Source: Flavobacterium sp. (GTDB lineage Bacteria > Bacteroidota > Bacteroidia > Flavobacteriales > Flavobacteriaceae). Taken from it: DNA of 64,000 nt. Positions 43,719 to 52,269 of this stretch are shown here, piece by piece. The notes below the pieces were generated by a model. It saw only the letters and a program-made list of their open reading frames with translations, searched no databases and was not told where the DNA came from. Every line of letters begins with the position of its first letter. Position 1 is the first letter of the stretch. Location of the stretch: NCBI GenBank assembly GCA_030151255.1, contig JASLED010000094.1:1-64000 (forward strand). The letters are read 5' to 3'. Both the position numbers and the translations under genes were made by a program.

Positions 43719-44339
43719 TTATATCGGACTTTGATTTTTAAATATATCTTGATTAATAGCATCAATATAATTTAAAACTTCATCTCTTCCTGTTTTATCT
43801 TCTGATGAGGTAATGAAATAAGGAGGCATTTCTTCCCAAACACCATTTAGTAAGGCTTTTTTGTAGGCAGAAATTAACCCAGCTACTTTTGTTTTACCTA
43901 CTTTATCTGCTTTTGTAAAAATGATAGAAAAAGGAATTCCGCTTACACCAAGATATTCCATAAATTCTAAATCTATTTTTTGTGCTTCATGACGAATATC
44001 TACCAAAATAAAAGCAGATACTAATTGTTCTCTTTTTTCAAAATATTCTGTAATAAATTTCTGAAATACACTTTTTGTTTTTTTAGAAACTTTAGCATAT
44101 CCATATCCTGGTAAATCAACCAAATACCAATTAGAGTTAATTTTAAAGTGATTGATTAATTGTGTTTTACCTGGTCTTGATGATGTTTTTGCTAAGTGTT
44201 TTGAGTTCGTTAACATATTGATCAACGAAGATTTACCTACGTTAGATCGTCCAATAAAAGCATATTCTGGTAAAGGTTCGTTAGGACATTTACTAGCATC
44301 TGAGTTACTTACAACGAATTCGGCTGTATTTATTTTCAT
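43719..44339 (-). CDS. ysxC: Ribosome biogenesis GTPase YsxC/EngB
   Basis: A 206-residue TRAFAC GTPase needed for 50S subunit assembly. G1 is GRSNVGKSSLI near residue 32, G3 is DLPGYGYAK near 75, and G4 is TKADK near 145. It begins 3 bp after the alpha/beta hydrolase gene, so both are in one operon, an arrangement often seen in Flavobacteria. Confidence 0.95.
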   Translation of the reverse strand: MKINTAEFVVSNSDASKCPNEPLPEYAFIGRSNVGKSSLINMLTNSKHLAKTSSRPGKTQLINHFKINSNWYLVDLPGYGYAKVSKKTKSVFQKFITEYFEKREQLVSAFILVDIRHEAQKIDLEFMEYLGVSGIPFSIIFTKADKVGKTKVAGLISAYKKALLNGVWEEMPPYFITSSEDKTGRDEVLNYIDAINQDIFKNQSPI

Positions 44340-44342
44340 CTT

Positions 44343-45107
44343 TTATATATTTCTCTCTTTTAGCCAAGCGTGCAAAATCGCGTTAAATTCATTCGGGCAT
44401 TCCATCATAGCTGCATGTCCGCATTTATCTATCCAATATAAATTAGCATCGGGTAGCAATTCGTCAAATTCAACAGCCACTTCTGGCGGAGTTACTTTGT
44501 CATTTCTTCCCCAAATCAAACAAGTTGGTGTGTGTATTTTGGGTAAATCTTTAGACATATTATGGCGAATGGCACTTTTTGCAATAGCTAAAGTTTTTAT
44601 CAATTTCATTCGGTCGTTTACTGTAGCAAATACATCGTCTACAATTTCTTTTGTTGCAACTGCAGGATCGTAAAAAACATCTTCAGCTTTTTTCTTGATG
44701 TATTCATAATCTCCTCTTTTAGGATAACTATCTCCCATTGCGCTTTCATATAATCCAGAGCTACCAGTTAAAATCATTGCTTTTAAAAATTCTGGATACA
44801 TTTTAGAAAAATATAACGCAATATGTCCTCCCAAGGAATTACCAAGTAATATAACTTTAGTTTGTCCAAGGGCAATAATAAAATCTTTTACAAACTTAGC
44901 AAATGCTTTTACGTTTGTTTTTAATATGTTATTTGTATATAAAGGTAATTCGGGGATAATTACTTTGTAACCTTCTTTTGGAAAGTAGTTTGCTACACCT
45001 TCAAAGTTACTCAGTCCTCCCATTAAGCCGTGTAAGATGATGATTGGTGTTCCTTCACCAACTTCTACATATCGAAATTTACCATTTTCTTTCAAAGTTC
45101 GCTCCAT
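44343..45107 (-). CDS. Alpha/beta-fold hydrolase
   Basis: A 254-residue alpha/beta hydrolase. The oxyanion segment is ILHGLMGGLSNF, the nucleophile elbow is LGNSLGGH, the acid lies in WGRNDKVTPP and the His in DKCGHAAMME. All triad residues are present, so it should be active as an esterase or related hydrolase; the substrate is unknown. First gene of the two-gene unit with ysxC. A perfect -7 box lies 30 bp upstream. Confidence 0.85.
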   Translation of the reverse strand: MERTLKENGKFRYVEVGEGTPIIILHGLMGGLSNFEGVANYFPKEGYKVIIPELPLYTNNILKTNVKAFAKFVKDFIIALGQTKVILLGNSLGGHIALYFSKMYPEFLKAMILTGSSGLYESAMGDSYPKRGDYEYIKKKAEDVFYDPAVATKEIVDDVFATVNDRMKLIKTLAIAKSAIRHNMSKDLPKIHTPTCLIWGRNDKVTPPEVAVEFDELLPDANLYWIDKCGHAAMMECPNEFNAILHAWLKERNI

Positions 45108-45137
45108 TAGCTCTTACTTGCGATTTTTAAATTCATA

Positions 45138-45145
45138 CAAATATA
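45138..45145 (-). promoter_or_regulatory. -7 element of the hydrolase-ysxC operon
   Basis: TATATTTG on the minus strand, 30 bp before the start. Confidence 0.55.
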
Positions 45146-45524
45146 CACTTTTAAAACCGAGTTTAATTGTAATAAAAAGATAAAAATAGTGCTCTTGTCT
45201 GCATATTTTTAATTTTTTTTCAAATATGATTTTAAGAAGGATAAAAATTTGCATTTTTTTTAAGCTTGGTAGGTTAAAAATAGGTTTTAATAGGTTGAAA
45301 AGGATGTTTTACTGCGTTGTTTTTGGTTCTTTTTTGAGTGAAAAATTCCTGAAAATCCTTCAAAAATAACTGTTGATATCTTTAAATAGTTGCTTACATT
45401 TTTTTCTTTTTTAATAAGTTGTTTTTTCAAAAACATTTGTCTTTAAGGACTTTTTTTGTGTTTAAAAGCATGTTTTTTTTAAAAGTTTTTAAATTGTTTT
45501 TTTCTTTAAGTTTATCAATTTTTA

Positions 45525-45563
45525 CATTAAAAAAGTGCATTAAAAAAGTGCATTAAAAAAGTG
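45525..45563 (+). repeat. Three perfect 13-bp tandem repeats
   Basis: CATTAAAAAAGTG occurs three times head-to-tail. Each unit ends in AAAGTG, the core of the MraZ boxes located 230 bp downstream, but with a 13-bp instead of a 10-bp period. Confidence 0.8.
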
Positions 45564-45792
45564 ATTTTTATATTTTTAAATATCTTGTTTTTTTAAATAC
45601 AAAATACTTAAATAATGTTTTTTTGTGTTAAAAAATTAATTTTTAACTATTTTCTATAATGATGTTTTTCAGGTGTTTTTTTTAAAATTTAGACAATAAA
45701 AATGAATAAATAAGGCCTGAAATAGAGTTGAATAATACATTTTTTTTGCTCTTGAGCCTATTAATAATCGTGTTTGTGAAAAACTTATTAAC

Positions 45793-45819
45793 AAAGTGGA
45801 TAAAAGTGGGGAAAAGTGG
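45793..45819 (+). promoter_or_regulatory. Triple MraZ box upstream of mraZ
   Basis: AAAGTGG occurs three times with an exact 10-bp period (45793, 45803, 45813), just upstream of the -7 box. MraZ proteins bind tandem short GTG/TGGG-type repeats with about one-turn spacing in front of their own dcw operon. The position predicts autorepression of the whole cluster. Confidence 0.75.
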
Positions 45820-45831
45820 TAAAAAAATTTC

Positions 45832-45839
45832 TACATTTG
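45832..45839 (+). promoter_or_regulatory. -7 element of the dcw cluster promoter
   Basis: TACATTTG, a perfect consensus match, 12 bp after the last MraZ box and 25 bp before the mraZ start. Confidence 0.65.
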
Positions 45840-45864
45840 CTATTATATATATATAATTAAAAAT

Positions 45865-46323
45865 TTGACGTCAATAATCGGTACATACGAATGCAAAATA
45901 GACGCTAAAGGCAGAGTCTTGGTTCCGGCTTCTCTGAAGAAGCAGTTGCCTGCTATTGCTGATGGTTTTGTATTGAAAAGATCGGTTTTTGAAAAATGTT
46001 TGGAATTATGGCCAATGGCTGAGTGGGAAAGCATGATATTGAAAATGAATAAATTAAATCGTTTTGATAAAAAAGCAGATAAGTTTATTCGAACATTTAT
46101 GGCGGGTGTAAAAATGGTGGATATAGATGATGCAGGTCGGTTGCTTATTGCAAAAGATCTTTTGTCGTTTGGTAATATTTCAAAAGAAATTGTAATGTCG
46201 TCTAAAGTGAATATTGTTGAAATCTGGGATAAAGAATTGTACGAGGCTACAATTGCAATTGACGAAGAGGATTTTGGCAATTTGGCAGAAGATGTAATGA
46301 GTAAATTAAATTTTGATGAGTAA
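45865..46323 (+). CDS. mraZ: Transcriptional regulator MraZ
   Basis: A 152-residue protein with two AbrB-like SpoVT domains. It begins TSIIGTYECKIDAKGRVLVP after the initiator; the second domain contains DIDDAGRLLIAKDLLSF. MraZ represses the division and cell-wall operon it heads. The start is a TTG: the frame upstream has no ATG, GTG or other plausible codon, and the family N-terminus fits exactly here. It overlaps rsmH by 8 bp. Confidence 0.93.
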   Translation: MTSIIGTYECKIDAKGRVLVPASLKKQLPAIADGFVLKRSVFEKCLELWPMAEWESMILKMNKLNRFDKKADKFIRTFMAGVKMVDIDDAGRLLIAKDLLSFGNISKEIVMSSKVNIVEIWDKELYEATIAIDEEDFGNLAEDVMSKLNFDE

Positions 46324-47227
46324 AGATTTGTATGCATATCACAGACCAGTTTTGTTAACTGAAACAGTTGATGGATTGGATATTAAACCTGATGGGATTT
46401 ATGTTGATGTGACTTTTGGTGGAGGCGGACATTCACGCGAAATATTAAGTCGTTTGGGTGAAAATGGAAAATTATTTGCTTTTGATCAAGATGATGATGC
46501 ACTAAAGAATGCAATTGACGATCCTCGTTTTGTGTTGATTAATCAAAACTTTAGATACATCAAACGATATTTGAGATTTTACAACGTAAAGGAAGTTGAT
46601 GGTATTTTGGGAGATTTCGGAGTTTCTTCTCATCAATTTGATGTTGCTGAAAGAGGTTTTTCAACAAGATTTGATGGTGAGTTAGATATGAGAATGAATC
46701 AAAATGGCGAAATTTCGGCTTATCACATCGTAAATGATTACGAAGAAAGAGATTTAAGATATGTTTTAAGCGTTTATGGCGAATTAAAAAATGCAGGGGC
46801 AATGGCTCATGCGATAGTGAAAGCTAGAGAAGAGGCAGAAATAAAAAATACAGATCAACTAAAACAAGTTTTATCTCGATTTATGCCAGCTCATAAAACA
46901 GCAAAAATATTAGCACAAGTATATCAGGCAATTAGAATTGAAGTAAATCAAGAAATAGAAGTATTAAAAGAGCTTTTAGAGCAAAGTTTAGAAGTACTTA
47001 AACCAGGCGGTCGATTAAGCGTTATTTCGTATCATTCTTTAGAAGATAGATTAGTAAAACGCTTTATGAAAAACGGAATGTTTGAAGGAGAGCCAGAGCG
47101 CGATATGTTTGGAAGATACGAAGTGCCATTGAAACAATTAGGAAAATTAATTGTGCCAACGGAAGAAGAAATAGCAGTTAATAATAGAGCAAGATCGGCT
47201 AAATTGAGAATTGCAGAAAGAAAATGA
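46316..47227 (+). CDS. rsmH: 16S rRNA (cytosine-1402-N4)-methyltransferase
   Basis: A 303-residue SAM methyltransferase modifying C1402 in the ribosomal P site. The N-terminal YHRPVLLTETVDGL, the SAM loop DVTFGGGGHSREIL and the C-terminal SYHSLEDRLVKRFM are diagnostic. I use the ATG at 46316; a TTG directly before it is less likely. The start lies inside the end of mraZ and the stop overlaps the next gene by 4 bp. Confidence 0.96.
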   Translation: MSKDLYAYHRPVLLTETVDGLDIKPDGIYVDVTFGGGGHSREILSRLGENGKLFAFDQDDDALKNAIDDPRFVLINQNFRYIKRYLRFYNVKEVDGILGDFGVSSHQFDVAERGFSTRFDGELDMRMNQNGEISAYHIVNDYEERDLRYVLSVYGELKNAGAMAHAIVKAREEAEIKNTDQLKQVLSRFMPAHKTAKILAQVYQAIRIEVNQEIEVLKELLEQSLEVLKPGGRLSVISYHSLEDRLVKRFMKNGMFEGEPERDMFGRYEVPLKQLGKLIVPTEEEIAVNNRARSAKLRIAERK

Positions 47228-47583
47228 AAAAAACAATAGCGAGCCCAGTCGATATTATAAAGGCTAAAATTTTAGTAAATGAGAATTCTGCCAAAACATG
47301 GGGATTTATTATTTATGTTATTGTTTTAGGAATGATTTTGATTGGAAATACCCAACGTTACGAATCGAAAGTGTTTAAAGTAGGTAAACTTACGCATGAA
47401 GTAAAAATGCTAAGAGCAGAATTTGTAGCTACACGTTCGGAATTGATGGAGTTGAAAATGGAATCAACAATTACTCGCAAATTAGAAGAAGAACAAATTT
47501 ATCCTTCGGAAATACCACCGCAAAAAATAAAGGTGTTATACGAAGAAAAAAATAAAACATGGTTGGATAAAATATGGCCCTAA
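47224..47583 (+). CDS. FtsL-like division protein
   Basis: A 119-residue bitopic protein: cytoplasmic N-terminus, one membrane helix at about residues 26-42, then an extracytoplasmic coiled-coil-like stretch (KLTHEVKMLRAEFVATRSEL). Its place between rsmH and the PBP gene, and this topology, identify the Bacteroidota FtsL-like family, although sequence similarity to E. coli FtsL is weak. It is expected to bind FtsQ- and FtsB-type partners at the septum. Overlaps both neighbours. Confidence 0.82.
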   Translation: MKKTIASPVDIIKAKILVNENSAKTWGFIIYVIVLGMILIGNTQRYESKVFKVGKLTHEVKMLRAEFVATRSELMELKMESTITRKLEEEQIYPSEIPPQKIKVLYEEKNKTWLDKIWP

Positions 47584-49580
47584 GCAACAAAAATATTTAT
47601 GTCAATATTTATGTAATTACTGCGGTAGTATTGTTATTAGCAGGTGGGGTTGTATATCGATTACTTACGATTCAAGGATTAGAAGGTGCCGAATTGAGAC
47701 AAAAGGCAAATAGTGAGAATCGAGTAAAAGAAGAAATAATAGAAGCCAACAGAGGAAATATTTATTCAGCAGATGGAAGTTTATTGGCTACATCTGTTCC
47801 GGTCTTTGAAATACGTTTTGATGGAGTAGCTCCAAAACAAGAATTGTTTGAAAATGATGTAAAACCATTGGCAGATTCATTGTCTGTAATGTTTAAAAGG
47901 CCAAGTTCTTATTACGAAAACTTGTTGCGCAAAGCCAGAGCATCAAAAAATAGATATCAATTAATTGCCAGAAAACTTAGCTATGTAGATTATGTGCGTA
48001 TCAAAAGTTTTCCGCTTTTTAATAAAGGAGGTAATCGAGGAGGATTTATTTCATTGCAAACAACGGTAAGGCAGCATCCAATTGGCCGAATTGCTCAAAG
48101 AACAATTGGGTACGAACGCAAGTATGAAGATAATACTTTTGGTCGTGTTGGAATTGAAGGGGCATTTACTGATTATCTAAGCGGATATGATGGAAAGCGA
48201 AAAATGCAAAGTTTGGCAAAAAATCAATGGAAGCCAATCAATGATGAAAATGAAATAGAGCCAATTGATGGAAAAGATATTGTTTCTACCATCGATGTTT
48301 ATATTCAAGATATAGCACATCATGCCTTGTTACAATCGCTAGAAAAATATAGCGCAGATCATGGTTGTGTAATTGTAATGGAAACCAAAACAGGAGCTAT
48401 TAGAGCAATATCTAATTTAGGAAAAGATGAGAAAACAGGTGCTTATTACGAAACAGTTAATTATGCTGTTGGCGGAAAGCATGAACCTGGATCAACTTTT
48501 AAGTTAGCTTCATTGTTAGCCTTGTTAGAAAAAAAGCAAGTAGATACCGCCAAAGTATATGATACAAATGATGGTGTAGTTCGTTTTTATAATGCAAGAG
48601 TTCGTGATTCTAAACATGGTGGTTACGGAAAAATTTCCCTTGCAAGAAGCATCGAGCTTTCTTCTAACACAGTAATTACTCAGGCAGTTAACGAATATTT
48701 TAAAGATAATCCAAAAGAATTTACTAATTATTTAAGCAAACTTTGGTTAGATAAACCTTTAGGATTGAGTATAAAAGGAGAAGCCGTTCCTTATATTCCT
48801 CAACCTGGAAAAAAAGGATGGAGCGGATTAGCGCTTCCTTGGATGGCTTTCGGATACGGAGTTTCTGTTACGCCTTTGCAGCAATTAACATTGTATAATG
48901 CTGTGGCAAATAACGGTGAAATGGTAAAACCTTATTTTGTTTCAGAAATTAAAGAGTTTGACCAAACAATTGAAAAATTTGAAAAAACAGTATTGAATCC
49001 GCAAATAGCATCGCCAGAAGTAATAAATAAGGTACAAGCTATTTTGAAAAATACTGTAAAACACGGAACGGGTAGAAAACTATATTCTCCTAATTTTTCA
49101 ATGGCAGGAAAAACAGGAACAGCTCAGGTAAATTACGGAGGAGGAAAAGGGGCAGATATGTATTATGCTTCGTCTTTTGCAGGATATTTTCCAGCAGAAG
49201 ATCCAAAATATTCTTGTATTGTGGTAATTCACAAACCAGATAGAACAAAGAGTTATTATGGTGGAGATGTTGCAGGACCAGTGTTTAAACGTATTGCACA
49301 GAAAATATATACAGATGTGCCTACTACTGTAGAATTAAAAGTAGGTAATAAAGTGCCAGATGAAGTTAACGAAAGTTATAAATCGTTTATTACGATGAAT
49401 CAGTTGGGCGAAAAAATTATGCCTGATGTAAAAGGCATGGAATTAATGGATGTTTTGCCGTTATTAGAAAATATCGGACTAAAAGTTGAAGTTAAGGGAA
49501 TTGGAAGAGTAAAAGCGCAGTCAATTATCGCAGGACAAAAAATAGATAAGAATCAAAAAGTAGTTTTAGAGCTATCGTGA
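47574..49580 (+). CDS. ftsI: Septal penicillin-binding protein (class B PBP) with C-terminal PASTA domain
   Basis: A 668-residue PBP2b/FtsI-type transpeptidase that crosslinks septal peptidoglycan with FtsW. One N-terminal membrane helix, then a dimerisation domain (ENRVKEEIIEANRGNIYS). The transpeptidase motifs are Ser307 in GSTFKLAS, SSNT near residue 360 and KTGTAQ near 512. A single PASTA domain (residues 620-668) is present, which E. coli FtsI lacks but Bacteroidota and Gram-positive homologues often have. Overlaps the FtsL-like gene. Confidence 0.95.
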   Translation: MALSNKNIYVNIYVITAVVLLLAGGVVYRLLTIQGLEGAELRQKANSENRVKEEIIEANRGNIYSADGSLLATSVPVFEIRFDGVAPKQELFENDVKPLADSLSVMFKRPSSYYENLLRKARASKNRYQLIARKLSYVDYVRIKSFPLFNKGGNRGGFISLQTTVRQHPIGRIAQRTIGYERKYEDNTFGRVGIEGAFTDYLSGYDGKRKMQSLAKNQWKPINDENEIEPIDGKDIVSTIDVYIQDIAHHALLQSLEKYSADHGCVIVMETKTGAIRAISNLGKDEKTGAYYETVNYAVGGKHEPGSTFKLASLLALLEKKQVDTAKVYDTNDGVVRFYNARVRDSKHGGYGKISLARSIELSSNTVITQAVNEYFKDNPKEFTNYLSKLWLDKPLGLSIKGEAVPYIPQPGKKGWSGLALPWMAFGYGVSVTPLQQLTLYNAVANNGEMVKPYFVSEIKEFDQTIEKFEKTVLNPQIASPEVINKVQAILKNTVKHGTGRKLYSPNFSMAGKTGTAQVNYGGGKGADMYYASSFAGYFPAEDPKYSCIVVIHKPDRTKSYYGGDVAGPVFKRIAQKIYTDVPTTVELKVGNKVPDEVNESYKSFITMNQLGEKIMPDVKGMELMDVLPLLENIGLKVEVKGIGRVKAQSIIAGQKIDKNQKVVLELS

Positions 49581-51031
49581 AAAAGATTAAAGACATATTA
49601 TATAAAGTAGAAATTCAATCTATTGTAGGTTCAACAGAGCTTACAATAGATCGTTTAACTTTTGATTCTCGTGAAGTGTCAGATAATACTTTCTTTATTG
49701 CAATTGTAGGAGAAGTAGTTGATGGACATAATTTTATAGAAGAAGCAATAAAAAAAGGAGCAAAGGCAATTCTTTGCAATAAGTTACCAAATACCCAACA
49801 AGACGGAATTACATATATAGTTGTTGCAGATACAAATAAAGAATTATCTATTATAGCGGCAAACTTTTATGATAATCCGTCAGCAAAATTAAAATTAATT
49901 GGTGTTACTGGCACAAATGGTAAAACAACTATTGCAACATTGTTGTGTAAATTGTTTTCTGATTTAGGTTATAAAGCTGGATTATTGTCTACAGTAAACA
50001 TTAAAGTTGGAAATGAAATTTTCGAAACATCGCATACAACACCTGATTCAATAAAGATTAATTTCTTTCTGAATGAAATGGTTCAGGCAGGTTGCGATTA
50101 TTGTTTTATGGAGGTGAGTTCGCATGGAGTGGTACAAAAACGAACTTATGGATTGGATTTTGACGGAGGTATTTTTACTAATTTATCTCACGATCATTTA
50201 GATTACCATAAAACGTTTGCAGAATACAGAGATGCAAAAAAAATGTTCTTTGATCAATTGAAAAAAGGAAGTTTTGCAATCGTTAATACAGACGATAAAA
50301 ACGGACCAATTATGGTTCAAAACACCAAAGCAAAAACTGTTAGCTATGCGCTTAAAAATATGGCCGATTACAAAGGTCAAATTTTAGAAAGTCAGTTTTC
50401 AGGTATGTTGATGAAAATCAATCAAAAAGAACTTTGGGTTCAGTTAATAGGAGCTTTTAATGCATATAATTTATTAGCTGTTTTTGGAGCAGCAGTAGAA
50501 TTAGGAGTTTCTTTTGACGAAGCTTTATTACATGTTAGTAAGCTTACAAGTGTAGAAGGACGTTTTCAGTACATTGTATCTTCAAAAAAAGTTACTGCAA
50601 TTGTAGATTATGCACACACGCCAGATGCTTTAGAAAATGTAATTGCAACTATTAATTCTATTAGAACAAATAATGAGCAATTAATTACAGTTGTTGGTTG
50701 TGGAGGCAATAGAGATAAAACAAAACGCCCAGAAATGGGAAAAATAGCTTCTCAATTAAGTAATAAAGTAATTTTTACTTCTGATAATCCAAGGTTTGAA
50801 GAACCTGCTGATATTTTAAAAGATATTGAAGAAGGAGTTGAAGCACAAAATAAAATGAAAGCTATTGTGGTGGAAGATCGCAAACAAGCAATCAAATTAG
50901 CGTGTCAGCAAGCACAAGAAGGAGATATTATTTTAATTGCTGGAAAAGGACACGAAACCTACCAGGAAATAAAAGGAATAAGAAGTCATTTTAGTGACTT
51001 AGAAATAGTAAAGGAGTTTTTAGAACTGTAG
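49577..51031 (+). CDS. murE: UDP-MurNAc-tripeptide synthetase
   Basis: A 484-residue Mur ligase adding the third peptide residue in the cytoplasm. The ATP loop is GVTGTNGKTT near residue 112. DNPRFEEP carries the DNPR motif characteristic of meso-diaminopimelate-adding MurE, so the peptidoglycan is predicted to be the meso-DAP type. The start overlaps the ftsI stop by 4 bp. Confidence 0.95.
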   Translation: MKKIKDILYKVEIQSIVGSTELTIDRLTFDSREVSDNTFFIAIVGEVVDGHNFIEEAIKKGAKAILCNKLPNTQQDGITYIVVADTNKELSIIAANFYDNPSAKLKLIGVTGTNGKTTIATLLCKLFSDLGYKAGLLSTVNIKVGNEIFETSHTTPDSIKINFFLNEMVQAGCDYCFMEVSSHGVVQKRTYGLDFDGGIFTNLSHDHLDYHKTFAEYRDAKKMFFDQLKKGSFAIVNTDDKNGPIMVQNTKAKTVSYALKNMADYKGQILESQFSGMLMKINQKELWVQLIGAFNAYNLLAVFGAAVELGVSFDEALLHVSKLTSVEGRFQYIVSSKKVTAIVDYAHTPDALENVIATINSIRTNNEQLITVVGCGGNRDKTKRPEMGKIASQLSNKVIFTSDNPRFEEPADILKDIEEGVEAQNKMKAIVVEDRKQAIKLACQQAQEGDIILIAGKGHETYQEIKGIRSHFSDLEIVKEFLEL

Positions 51032-51049
51032 AAAAGAAGAAGATTAATT

Positions 51050-52261
51050 ATGTTGTACTATTTGTTTCACTATTTAGATGAAGTAATCAAAATACCAGGT
51101 GCAGGCGTATTTCAGTATATTACGTTTAGATCTGGTATGGCAATGATTTTTTCATTACTTATTTCTATTATTTACGGAAAGCGTATCATTAATCGTTTAC
51201 ATAAAATGCAAATTGGCGAAACGGTTAGAGAATTAGGTTTGGAAGGACAAAAGGAAAAAGCAGGAACACCAACAATGGGAGGTGTAATTATAATTATTGC
51301 AACTTTAATTCCTGTGTTGTTGTTTGCCAAGCTAAATAATACTTATGTGTTATTGCTAATACTTACAACAATTTGGATGGGAGCTATTGGCTTTTTAGAC
51401 GATTACATCAAGGTATTTAAAAAAGATAAAGAAGGGTTAAAAGGCAGATTTAAAGTAATTGGGCAAATTGGGTTAGGATTAATCGTTGGTTCGGTACTTT
51501 ATTTTAGTCCAAGTGTTACAGTGAGAGAAGTTCCTACAAAAGGAGTGTTAACCGAAGTTGCTGTAAGTAAATACGACGAAAAATCTACTGCTACAACAAT
51601 TCCGTTCTTTAAAGATAATGAATTTGATTATAGCGTTTTAATCAGTTGGATGGGAGAAAATGCAAAAGATTATACTTGGTTAATTTATATTCCAATTGTA
51701 ATCTTCATTGTAACAGCGGTTTCTAACGGAGCTAATCTAACTGATGGAATTGATGGATTGGCCGCAGGAACATCTGCCATATCCACATTTGCTTTGGCAA
51801 TTTTTGCCTTTATTTCGGGTAACGTTGTGTTGTCAACGTATTTGAATGTAATGTACATCCCAAATTCGGGAGAATTAACGGTATTTATATCCGCCTTTAT
51901 CGGAGCTCTCATTGGTTTCTTGTGGTATAATACGTATCCCGCTCAGGTTTTTATGGGAGACACCGGAAGTTTAACCATTGGCGGTATTATAGCTGTACTG
52001 GCATTAGCTGTTAGAAAAGAGCTGTTGATTCCAGTATTGTGTGGGGTGTTCTTTGCAGAGAATTTATCTGTGGTATTGCAAGTATCTTATTTTAAATACA
52101 CTAAAAAAAGGTACGGCGAAGGAAAAAGAATTTTTTTAATGTCGCCTTTGCATCATCACTTTCAGAAAAAAGGGTATCACGAAAGTAAAATCGTTACTCG
52201 TTTTTGGATTATAGCTATTTTGTTGGCTGTATTCTGTGTAATTTCAGTAAAATTGAGATAA
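51050..52261 (+). CDS. mraY: Phospho-MurNAc-pentapeptide transferase
   Basis: A 403-residue polytopic inner-membrane enzyme making lipid I from UDP-MurNAc-pentapeptide and undecaprenyl phosphate. Recognisable blocks: GTPTMGGVIIIIATLIP, FLDDYIKV with the catalytic Asp pair, NLTDGIDGLAAGTSA, FMGDTGSL and MSPLHHHFQKKGYHE. A loop of about 50 residues (about 165-215) between helices makes it longer than E. coli MraY, as usual in Bacteroidota. Confidence 0.96.
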   Translation: MLYYLFHYLDEVIKIPGAGVFQYITFRSGMAMIFSLLISIIYGKRIINRLHKMQIGETVRELGLEGQKEKAGTPTMGGVIIIIATLIPVLLFAKLNNTYVLLLILTTIWMGAIGFLDDYIKVFKKDKEGLKGRFKVIGQIGLGLIVGSVLYFSPSVTVREVPTKGVLTEVAVSKYDEKSTATTIPFFKDNEFDYSVLISWMGENAKDYTWLIYIPIVIFIVTAVSNGANLTDGIDGLAAGTSAISTFALAIFAFISGNVVLSTYLNVMYIPNSGELTVFISAFIGALIGFLWYNTYPAQVFMGDTGSLTIGGIIAVLALAVRKELLIPVLCGVFFAENLSVVLQVSYFKYTKKRYGEGKRIFLMSPLHHHFQKKGYHESKIVTRFWIIAILLAVFCVISVKLR

Positions 52262-52269
52262 TTTAATAT

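Larger units (their letters stand above)
45108..45792. other. Long AT-rich gap before the dcw cluster
   Basis: Apart from a promoter at its left end and three 13-bp tandem repeats at 45525-45563, I see no gene, RNA or terminator here. It is dominated by long T runs and is the longest non-coding stretch in the window. Confidence 0.6.

Noticed and set aside
44152..44673. Plus-strand ORF across ysxC and the hydrolase gene
   Set aside because: Antisense to two genes with intact catalytic motifs; no similarity of its own.
45791..45805. DnaA-box-like AGTGGATAA (reverse TTATCCACT) near mraZ, possible replication origin
   Set aside because: One imperfect box only, no dnaA or dnaN nearby, and the sequence is better explained as part of the regular MraZ repeat array.
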